This document shows positions 1 through 5,845 of a stretch of 5,845 nucleotides of DNA, piece by piece. The notes under the pieces are model-generated. The model was not told the origin of the DNA and ran no database searches. It saw nothing but the letters and a program-made list of their open reading frames with translations. The stretch's first letter is position 1; each line of letters starts with the position of its first letter. The stretch is taken from positions 1 to 5,845 of the forward strand of contig JAUWKH010000115.1 in NCBI GenBank assembly GCA_030614305.1. The letters run 5' to 3'. Position numbers and translations under genes: made by a program. The stretch comes from Bacteroidota bacterium (GTDB lineage Bacteria > Bacteroidota > Bacteroidia > Bacteroidales > JADFUO01).

Positions 1-1055
1 GAAAAAGTATTATTCATATTGATGTTTTTAAGAAAAATGATGACAGAACAATTTATAATATGATCTATCGCGATGGCAGAAGAGGAAAAATTATGGTAAA
101 ACGTTTTCCTGTAAAAGGAATAACTCGTGATAAAGAGTATAACCTGACTAAGGGTACTGAAGGTACTAAAGTTTTGTATTTTACTGCTAATCCTAATGGT
201 GAAGCAGAAATTGTAAAAGTTAATTTAAAACCAAAACCCAAACTTAAAAAGTTAGCTTTTGAATATAATTTTAGCAACCTGACTATAAAAGGAAGAAATT
301 CAAAAGGGAATATTCTTACTCGTCATATAGTTAAAAATATACTTCAAAGAGAAGAGGGTATTTCTACACTTGGAGCTAGGGATATTTGGTATGACGATAT
401 TGTAAAACGCCTTAATACCGAACAACGCGGTGAATATCTCGGTGCTTTTAAAAGTGATGAGAAAATTCTTACAATAATGCAGAACGGAACTTATAAACTG
501 GTTAATTACGACTTATCAACTCATTTTGATGAAGATATGATAAGAATTGAAAAGTTTAATCCTGATAAAATTATTTCTGTTGTTTATCTTGAGGGAAAGC
601 AGAAAAAATATTATATTAAAAGATTTCAGATTGACCAACAAAGTAATGGAAGTAAAAAAGTTAATTTTATTGGTGAACATCCTGATGCTGAATTGATGAA
701 TATCAGTCTTGACAGCTTACCAAGAATAGAAGTGTTTTTTAAATCAAAATCAGATAAAAAAAGTGTTGAAAATGAAATTATTCAATTAGCTGATTTTATT
801 GCCCTGAAAAGTTATAAGGCAAGAGGTAAGCGTATCTCAAATAAAGAAATAAAAAAGATTGTTTTATTAGATGCTGTTCCTTGTGAGAAAGAAGAAGAAT
901 CTCAACAAGAAAATCATGAAGTTAAAGACAATAATATTGCTGAAACCCAAGTTAATGAAAGTGAAAATAATATCAAGGTAAAGCAAAAAGAAAAAGAAAA
1001 AGAAAAAGAAAAAGAGGAACATGATAAGAACCAACAAATGACCATTGACTTTTAG
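1..1055 (+). CDS. parC: DNA topoisomerase IV subunit A (ParC), C-terminal part, 5' end outside window
   Basis: The frame is open from the left edge (first full codon at 3) to TAG at 1053, giving 350 residues. The ATG at 60 is internal, because 19 in-frame codons precede it and continue the same fold. The visible part is the C-terminal beta-pinwheel of GyrA/ParC-type subunits, the domain that wraps or contacts DNA while the missing N-terminal half cuts it with a catalytic tyrosine. Blade-like stretches include GRRGKIMVKRF (fragment residues 25-35), GTEGTKVLYF (51-60) and the basic segment KPKPKLKK (76-83). No GyrA-box of the QRRGGKG type is visible, which favours ParC over GyrA, but the start of the domain is outside the window. 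From about residue 294 the protein becomes an acidic then lysine/glutamate tail ending QQMTIDF. The partner subunit ParE is not in the window. The family call is firm; ParC rather than GyrA is an inference. Confidence 0.85.
   Translation, partial: KSIIHIDVFKKNDDRTIYNMIYRDGRRGKIMVKRFPVKGITRDKEYNLTKGTEGTKVLYFTANPNGEAEIVKVNLKPKPKLKKLAFEYNFSNLTIKGRNSKGNILTRHIVKNILQREEGISTLGARDIWYDDIVKRLNTEQRGEYLGAFKSDEKILTIMQNGTYKLVNYDLSTHFDEDMIRIEKFNPDKIISVVYLEGKQKKYYIKRFQIDQQSNGSKKVNFIGEHPDAELMNISLDSLPRIEVFFKSKSDKKSVENEIIQLADFIALKSYKARGKRISNKEIKKIVLLDAVPCEKEEESQQENHEVKDNNIAETQVNESENNIKVKQKEKEKEKEKEEHDKNQQMTIDF
985..1014 (+). repeat. Hexanucleotide tandem repeat (AAAAAG x5) inside the parC tail
   Basis: Five perfect copies of AAAAAG lie end to end and encode alternating lysine and glutamate. 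Because the unit is six bases, gain or loss of a copy changes the tail by two residues without a frameshift. It sits in the flexible linker just before the conserved-looking C-terminal hexapeptide, so variation here would mainly change linker length. Confidence 0.9.
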
Positions 1056-1115
1056 AAATAAGTTTTTTATTCAAGTTATATTGGATGGAGATTCATTAAA
1101 CAATTGCAAGTTACA

Positions 1116-1131
1116 GAAAACCTGAAACCTG
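1116..1131 (+). repeat. Outlying GAAACCT-type repeat copies
   Basis: Two imperfect head-to-tail copies, GAAAACCT then GAAACCT, followed by G. They match the unit of the larger array at 1202-1242 and lie about 70 bases before it, with the CATACGGATTC repeats in between. The gap as a whole (1056-1249) has no open reading frame I would call a gene on either strand. Confidence 0.8.
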
Positions 1132-1147
1132 CGACACGAAGTCCATC

Positions 1148-1177
1148 CATACGGATTCCTTTTAGTCATACGGATTC
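1148..1177. repeat. 11-base direct repeat CATACGGATTC, two copies
   Basis: Perfect copies lie at 1148-1158 and 1167-1177, with starts 19 bases apart. The first copy, extended leftwards (1146-1154), can pair with 1194-1203 as a 9-bp stem with one bulged T at 1200. The core of the second copy (1168-1173) can compete for the same partner at 1194-1199. This may be a remnant of a dispersed intergenic repeat or a structured RNA leader; the sequence alone does not decide. Confidence 0.75.
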
Positions 1178-1201
1178 ATTTCGTTTCATTAGCCCGTATT
1201 G

Positions 1202-1242
1202 GAAACCTGAAACCTGCAAACCTGAAACCTGAAACCTGAAAC
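1202..1242 (+). repeat. GAAACCT heptamer array just upstream of the lipoprotein gene
   Basis: Units are GAAACCT at 1202, 1209, 1224 and 1231, a GCAAACCT variant at 1216-1223, and a partial GAAAC at 1238-1242. The array ends 7 bases before the ATG at 1250 and so occupies the leader or promoter zone of that gene. A unit of 7 bases is not codon-compatible, and an in-frame TGA at 1223-1225 shows that the downstream reading frame does not extend back through it. No -7 promoter motif of the TAnnTTTG type is evident between 1056 and 1249; the nearest is a one-mismatch TAAGTTTT at 1059-1066. Confidence 0.85.
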
Positions 1243-1249
1243 AAATACA

Positions 1250-2125
1250 ATGTCCATACAAATAAATTTTACGAAACTTATTCTGTTAATACGTAAATAT
1301 TATTTGCTTATAATTTTTGTTTTCACATCGGTTTTGTTGTTTTCATGTAGTATTGAAAGAAAAATTGCAAAACAATTCATTAAAATGAATAAGCCCGGTT
1401 CAATGCTTATCCTTATTCCGGATTATGTTTACAAGAACAGCCTTAAGCAGTTTGAAATTGAAAATGCCGATAGTCTTAATGAGTGGACATTGGACTCCAC
1501 TTTATTTGCAAACAGCCTTTATATTCAGAATATATCAGATTCAATTATTTTGAAAAAATATATAGATAATCTGATAATTGGCTTGAAACAATATGGCTTT
1601 AAAATTTTTACTGAAAGCCAGACTGATTCTTTTATGCTTATCTCACCACCTTCGTTTATCGTGAATTTATCCCAGATAGAACTTGAGGAATATATTATGC
1701 CCGTGAGAGATGAAGAATATTTTAATGATGGCGATCTTTATTTTATGGAATTTGACCTGAATGCTGTGAATATTAATTCATGGTTTGAAATAACAGAGTT
1801 AAATACACAAGATCAGGAAAGTAAAATTTTGTTTACAAGTGATTATACTTTTGATGATATTGAGGGCGGTTTCAGACAGATGCCTTTTACGTGGGAGGTT
1901 AAATATAAATATACAATTGATACGCTTACAGTTGATGATATCTATGATTTTGCAGAGTTTTTAGGTAAAGAATATGCAGCTTATATTTATGATTATAATA
2001 TGAATGAATACATAAAAAAGCACCTTCCCGAAAATGTTTTGCCTGATTATTATTTTCATTATAACAGGCAAAGACAAAGTTTATCGCCTGTACTTGAAGA
2101 CAAGTTTATTGAGATGAAGCCCTAG
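1250..2125 (+). CDS. Predicted lipoprotein of unknown function
   Basis: This 291-residue protein begins with a basic and hydrophobic segment (hydrophobic core about 17-31) ending in LLFSC. Cys33 is therefore the likely lipidated residue, and signal peptidase II processing with attachment to an envelope membrane is inferred. The lipobox is relaxed, with Phe at -2. I see no obvious acidic surface-export signal after the cysteine (SIERK follows), which leans towards a periplasm-facing protein. The mature part is rich in Asp, Glu, Asn and Tyr, has no second membrane segment, and shows no catalytic motif or domain that I recognise. It resembles conserved hypothetical proteins of Bacteroidota in style, but I cannot name a family. 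ATG 1250 is the first start after an in-frame TGA at 1223, with an A-rich leader and no clear ribosome binding site. The 3' end overlaps the convergent tsaD by 20 bases. Confidence 0.85.
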   Translation: MSIQINFTKLILLIRKYYLLIIFVFTSVLLFSCSIERKIAKQFIKMNKPGSMLILIPDYVYKNSLKQFEIENADSLNEWTLDSTLFANSLYIQNISDSIILKKYIDNLIIGLKQYGFKIFTESQTDSFMLISPPSFIVNLSQIELEEYIMPVRDEEYFNDGDLYFMEFDLNAVNINSWFEITELNTQDQESKILFTSDYTFDDIEGGFRQMPFTWEVKYKYTIDTLTVDDIYDFAEFLGKEYAAYIYDYNMNEYIKKHLPENVLPDYYFHYNRQRQSLSPVLEDKFIEMKP

Positions 2126-3125
2126 CATAAGGCACTGCTTTCTGGTCGGTAAAATCTTTTTTTAGAAATTTAAAATATCCTGTAATGGCTATCATAGCTG
2201 CATTGTCGGTTGTATATTCAAATTTGGGAATAAAAATCTTCCAACCCAGTTCTTTTTCTGTGTCTTTAAGAACTTTCCTGAGTTGAGAATTGGCTGAGAC
2301 TCCTCCTGCTATTGCAATTTGTTTTATGCCGGTTTTTCTTGCTGCTGCTTTTAATTTTTTCATCAACACATTGATAATGGTTAATTGTATTGAAGCACAC
2401 AGGTCGGCCTGGTTTTGTTCAATGAACATGGGATTTTCTTTTAGCCTGTCTCTGATAAAATATAAAAATGATGTTTTTAAACCGCTAAAGCTAAAATCCA
2501 GATCAGGGATAACAGGTTCGGGGAATTTAAAAATATCCTGGTTGCCTTTCCTGGCGTATTTGTCAATTTCCGGTCCGCCGGGATAGGGGAGTCCGAGAAT
2601 TTTCGCAGCTTTATCAAATGTTTCTCCTGCCGCATCATCAATAGTTTTCCCGATTATCTCCATGTCAAAATAATCCTTTACTATAACTATTTGAGTATGA
2701 CCTCCTGAGACTGTAAGACATAAAAAGGGAAATTCAGGTATTGATTTATTTTCTTTATCTTCAATAAAATGTGCCAGAATATGCGCCTGCAGGTGATCAA
2801 CTTCAATCAACGGAATATCTAATCCCAGTGCAAAGGATTTGGCAAATGAAGTACCTACCAGTAATGAACCAAGCAATCCCGGACCACGTGTAAAAGCAAT
2901 TGCATTAAGCTGTTTTTTATTTATCTTTGCTTTTTTTATGGCACTTTCAATCACAGGTATTATATTTTGCTGATGTGCCCTTGATGCTAATTCAGGAACA
3001 ACACCACCGTATTTTTTGTGTACTTCCTGATTTGCAACAATATTGGCAAGAATTTTGGCGTTTTTTATAATTGCTGCAGAAGTTTCGTCACACGAAGACT
3101 CAATACTTAGAATAAAAGTGCTCAT
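2106..3125 (-). CDS. tsaD: tRNA N6-adenosine threonylcarbamoyltransferase TsaD
   Basis: TsaD transfers the threonylcarbamoyl group from threonylcarbamoyl-AMP to A37 of ANN-decoding tRNAs (t6A), in the cytoplasm, together with TsaB and TsaE. The donor is made by TsaC/Sua5. None of these partners is in the window. Family hallmarks, numbered from the ATG at 3125: SSCDETSAA near residues 10-18; metal ligands His111 and His115 in HLQAH; Asp307 in TTDNAAM; nucleotide-binding SGGHT (140-144), the DDAAGETFDK segment (163-172) and AGGVSAN (273-279). The length of 339 is normal for the family and no key residue is missing. A longer frame with TTG at 3146 would add seven residues before MSTFILSIESS. I prefer the ATG because it starts right at the conserved first strand, and a promoter-like element at 3158-3165 would leave almost no leader before the TTG. 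No terminator is obvious downstream. Confidence 0.97.
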   Translation of the reverse strand: MSTFILSIESSCDETSAAIIKNAKILANIVANQEVHKKYGGVVPELASRAHQQNIIPVIESAIKKAKINKKQLNAIAFTRGPGLLGSLLVGTSFAKSFALGLDIPLIEVDHLQAHILAHFIEDKENKSIPEFPFLCLTVSGGHTQIVIVKDYFDMEIIGKTIDDAAGETFDKAAKILGLPYPGGPEIDKYARKGNQDIFKFPEPVIPDLDFSFSGLKTSFLYFIRDRLKENPMFIEQNQADLCASIQLTIINVLMKKLKAAARKTGIKQIAIAGGVSANSQLRKVLKDTEKELGWKIFIPKFEYTTDNAAMIAITGYFKFLKKDFTDQKAVPYARASSQ

Positions 3126-3134
3126 TTTAATTTG

Positions 3135-5845
3135 GTGATTGTACAATTTTTAAAGAACAAAGTTATCAAAAAAAGAATTAGAAGAATATTAATATACACT
3201 TTTATGGTAATTCTTGCATTACCGGTATCATTATATTTTCTTTTAAAAAACCCGTTTGTTCAAACTTTTTTAGCACAATCTGCAGCTAATTATCTTTCCG
3301 GGGAATTACATACGGAAATCAAGATAGGAAGCGTGAAAGTTTCAAATTTTTTTGATATTGTTTTATCAGATGTATTAGTTAAAGATCTACACGATAATAC
3401 GATTTTAAGTGTTGAAAATCTCAGCTTGAATATTCAGAAGCTGAAAATAAAAAACAAAATTATTAAAGTTAACAAGCTGATTCTTGAAAAATCCGAAATC
3501 GGATTAATAAAATACAAAGGTGATTCAACTATGAATTTTAGTTTTATTATTGATTATTTTGATTCAGGCGAATCATCTGAAATTATTGATACATCTGAAA
3601 AAAAAGGCTGGAAGATACAATGTAATATTTTAAAAATCAAAGATTCACGTTTTAAGTATCAGAATCAAGATAGAGTTAAATCACGTGAAGGAATTAGTTT
3701 TACAGATTTAGATATATCCGGCTTAAATTTGGATTTTAGGAATATTGAAATTATTAATGACACCATCCGGGTAAAAATAAATAATTTATCATTACAAGAT
3801 ACAAGTGGCTTCAAAATCCAAAAATTTAAAGGTGATTTTATAGTAAATTCTCAATTAATTCAAGCTGACCATCTGAAAATTATTACTAATAATTCTGAAC
3901 TTTCATTGAAATTAGCTTTTACATATAAAAGTTTTAAAAATTTTAATGATTTTTTAACCGATGTAAAAATCAAAACAACAATTGGAGCTTCGGTGTTAAA
4001 TCTTCATGATATCGGATATTTTGCACCTGAGTTATTTGTAATGAATAATAAAATTAAGATTTCCGGTGATATTAAAGGGACAGTAAGTAATTTCAGGGCG
4101 AAAAATTTTAAGTTTTATTATGGTGATGTCACAAAATTCGTAGGAAATATTGACTTGAATGGATTACCTGACATTAAAGAAACATTTGTTCATGCAAGAG
4201 TAAAAGATTTTGATATTAATAAAAATGATATTGAATCTTTTTTGATTCCCGGAAAGGAAAATCATCTGAACATGCCTGATGAACTGCTCGCTTTTGGAAA
4301 TATAAAAATTAAAGGAACATTTACTGGGTTTTATAATGATTTTGTATCTAATGCCGAATTTTCAACTGATATTGGTGAGTTTTCAACTGATGTGTTGTTA
4401 AAAGACAATAAACAAACCGATACGGTTGAATATCAGGGAAAAATTACAGCTCATGATTTTGATATGGGGAAATTTCTGAATATCAGTGATTATTTTGGAA
4501 AATTAAATTTAAATATTGATATTAAAGGAAAAGGATTAACTGCCGAATCGGCAATAATTGATTTGAATGGAGTTGTTGATTCTTTATATTTTAAGGGAAT
4601 TAATTATAATGAAATTGATATTAAAGGCGAATTAGCTGATAATAAATTTAGTGGCCATCTTAATGTTCTGGATGATAATATTAATCTCAACTTTGAAGGC
4701 ATGGTTGATTTTAGTAAGGAATTACCTGTGTTTGATTTTTCATCACAAATAAGAAATGCAAAATTATATCAGCTTAATTTATTGGACAGGGATTCAACTA
4801 TTGTGCTTTCAACAAATTTGAATATTAACTTTGTTGGTGATAATCTTGATGACATTCAGGGTAAAATTATGATTGACAGTACCTTTTATTATGAAAAAAA
4901 TAAAAGATATTATCTTGATCATATTGCATTAGTTACAATAATGGATACTAATAAACACAAAAACATACAATTACATTCTGATATAATTGATATTGACTTA
5001 AAAGGAGATTTTCTTTTTACAGAACTGTACCCATCATTTAAAAAATTATTTAGCAATTACATAGATGTTTATTACAATGATGCTAAAGATATCACTGAAG
5101 ATAGCTTGACTGAGAGCTTTGACTTTCAAGTCAATCTGAAAAATACGGCAAATGTCAGTGAATTATTTTACCCTGATCTGTTAGTAGCTCCAAATACTGA
5201 AATTTCAGGAAGTTACAATTCAAGCCTGAATTCTTTGGCAATTAATGGAAATTCTTCATTAATAACTTATAAAGGTGTTAAATTTGAAAATTGGTTTATT
5301 GAATGTAAATCAAAAAATGATAATATTTTTATAAAAACAGGCAGTAAGAATATATTGTTTAAAGAATCAAATGAAACCGATAGTATTTCGCTGGGAGTTG
5401 AAAATACTGTCTTTAGCACTAATATTCATCGCGACAGCATAATCTATAATATTTCATGGAACGACACTTCTGCTAATGACCGGAATATTGGTAATATCAT
5501 AGGCTATGTTTACTTCATTGACAGCAATAGAATTAAAGCTAAAATTTCTCATGCTGAAATGATAATTAATGACACGGTATGGAGGATAAGTGAGGATAAT
5601 TTCATTGAGATTGATACATCTTCAATATCAGTTAATGATTTTGAGGTAATGGGAGGTGATCGTCAAAAATTTGAAATTGACGGTATAATTTCAAAACTAT
5701 CTACTGATACTTTTAATCTAAAATTTAAAAATTGGGATTTTTCTAATTTTGATATACTTATTGGAAATGATAATCTTGATTTTGATGGAATTATTAACGG
5801 TGATTTAAGTTTAGCTAATCTGTATATTTCCCCGAATTTCTTTTC
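3135..5845 (+). CDS. tamB: TamB/AsmA-like translocation and assembly module protein, N-terminal part, 3' end outside window
   Basis: One frame runs uninterrupted from 3111 to the right edge. Counting from GTG 3135 there are 903 codons with no stop. The N-terminus has a basic stretch (KNKVIKKRIRR, residues 7-17), one membrane helix (about 18-37), then NPFVQTFLAQSAANYLS and TEIKIGSVKVSNF, the pattern I know from Bacteroidota TamB-domain proteins. The rest is monotonous short beta-strands rich in Asp, Asn, Ile and Lys, as in the long periplasmic beta-groove of AsmA/TamB proteins, which are anchored in the inner membrane, reach towards the outer membrane, and are implicated in lipid transport and outer-membrane protein assembly with an Omp85 partner. 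The C-terminal TamB domain (DUF490) would lie beyond the edge, so a large AsmA-like relative remains possible. Start choice: GTG 3135 (or TTG 3132) keeps the basic stretch, whereas ATG 3204 would begin inside the helix at residue 24. It is divergent from tsaD. Confidence 0.75.
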   Translation, partial: MIVQFLKNKVIKKRIRRILIYTFMVILALPVSLYFLLKNPFVQTFLAQSAANYLSGELHTEIKIGSVKVSNFFDIVLSDVLVKDLHDNTILSVENLSLNIQKLKIKNKIIKVNKLILEKSEIGLIKYKGDSTMNFSFIIDYFDSGESSEIIDTSEKKGWKIQCNILKIKDSRFKYQNQDRVKSREGISFTDLDISGLNLDFRNIEIINDTIRVKINNLSLQDTSGFKIQKFKGDFIVNSQLIQADHLKIITNNSELSLKLAFTYKSFKNFNDFLTDVKIKTTIGASVLNLHDIGYFAPELFVMNNKIKISGDIKGTVSNFRAKNFKFYYGDVTKFVGNIDLNGLPDIKETFVHARVKDFDINKNDIESFLIPGKENHLNMPDELLAFGNIKIKGTFTGFYNDFVSNAEFSTDIGEFSTDVLLKDNKQTDTVEYQGKITAHDFDMGKFLNISDYFGKLNLNIDIKGKGLTAESAIIDLNGVVDSLYFKGINYNEIDIKGELADNKFSGHLNVLDDNINLNFEGMVDFSKELPVFDFSSQIRNAKLYQLNLLDRDSTIVLSTNLNINFVGDNLDDIQGKIMIDSTFYYEKNKRYYLDHIALVTIMDTNKHKNIQLHSDIIDIDLKGDFLFTELYPSFKKLFSNYIDVYYNDAKDITEDSLTESFDFQVNLKNTANVSELFYPDLLVAPNTEISGSYNSSLNSLAINGNSSLITYKGVKFENWFIECKSKNDNIFIKTGSKNILFKESNETDSISLGVENTVFSTNIHRDSIIYNISWNDTSANDRNIGNIIGYVYFIDSNRIKAKISHAEMIINDTVWRISEDNFIEIDTSSISVNDFEVMGGDRQKFEIDGIISKLSTDTFNLKFKNWDFSNFDILIGNDNLDFDGIINGDLSLANLYISPNFF
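3158..3165 (-). promoter_or_regulatory. Bacteroidota-type -7 promoter element (TAACTTTG) for tsaD
   Basis: On the minus strand this octamer matches the Bacteroidota sigma-factor -7 consensus TAnnTTTG exactly. A transcript starting about seven bases downstream (near 3151) would have a leader of about 25 nt before the ATG at 3125. No clear TTTG/TTG -33 box is seen 19-21 bases upstream, so the call rests on one element in an AT-rich sequence. If real, it lies inside the first codons of the divergent tamB-like gene. Confidence 0.45.

Noticed and set aside
65..277. Open frame of 70 codons on the minus strand inside the parC region
   Set aside because: It lies entirely antisense to a well-supported conserved domain and has no recognisable product or leader; it is a shadow frame.
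1057..1071. AATAA/TTATT inverted repeat just after the parC stop
   Set aside because: A five-base all-AT stem is too weak to call a terminator in DNA this AT-rich.
1116..1242. GAAACCT units resembling the GAAAC end of some CRISPR repeats
   Set aside because: Units are 7 bases with no spacers of regular length, no 25-40 base repeat and no cas genes; it is a short tandem repeat, not a CRISPR array.
2041..2110. Possible terminators near the convergent gene ends: ACTTG/CAAGT at 2092-2105 and GCCTG/CAGGC at 2041-2069
   Set aside because: Stems are only 5 bp, one has a 19-base loop, both lie within the lipoprotein coding sequence, and neither is followed by a proper T-run in the needed direction.
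2290..2586. Open frame of 98 codons on the plus strand inside tsaD
   Set aside because: It is antisense to conserved TsaD motifs and is explained by the codon pattern of tsaD.
3126..3146. Upstream TTG start for tsaD at 3146
   Set aside because: It adds seven residues ahead of the conserved MSTFILSIESS start and would sit only a few bases after the predicted transcript start.
4359..4391. Direct repeat TTTTCAACTGAT with a 21-base period in the tamB-like gene (EFSTDIG EFSTDV)
   Set aside because: It follows the strand periodicity expected of AsmA/TamB beta-rich repeats and is too short to claim a recent duplication.

Overview
The window looks like a chromosomal piece from a low-GC member of the Bacteroidota, probably Bacteroidales or a relative. 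The evidence is the Bacteroidota-type topoisomerase subunit and TamB-like N-terminus, A-rich leaders in place of clear Shine-Dalgarno sequences, a lipoprotein with a relaxed lipobox, and a TAnnTTTG-type promoter element before tsaD. I see no rRNA, tRNA, CRISPR array, insertion sequence or phage gene.

Layout, left to right. (1) The 3' part of a type IIA topoisomerase A subunit, most likely parC (topoisomerase IV), entering from the left edge and ending at 1055. It covers most of the C-terminal beta-pinwheel plus a charged low-complexity tail. (2) A 194-base gap (1056-1249) with two repeat types: a GAAACCT heptamer array and an 11-base direct repeat (CATACGGATTC) that can pair with a downstream sequence. 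(3) A predicted lipoprotein of unknown function (1250-2125, +). (4) tsaD (3125-2106, -), the catalytic subunit for t6A37 tRNA modification. It converges on the lipoprotein gene with a 20-base overlap. (5) The first 903 codons of a very large TamB/AsmA-like envelope protein, divergent from tsaD and running off the right edge. Its best start is a GTG at 3135, so the two start codons are only 9 bases apart.

The genes do not form one pathway. They cover DNA topology, an unknown envelope function, tRNA modification, and lipid or outer-membrane biogenesis. The orientation (+, +, -, +) makes tsaD a single-gene unit between a convergent overlap and a head-to-head start region, so its expression is probably tied to both neighbours by antisense or promoter overlap. 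I found no convincing new multi-gene system. The points most worth a second look are the sliding-clamp-like motif ending the ParC tail, the repeats directly upstream of the lipoprotein gene, and the compressed tsaD/tamB start region.
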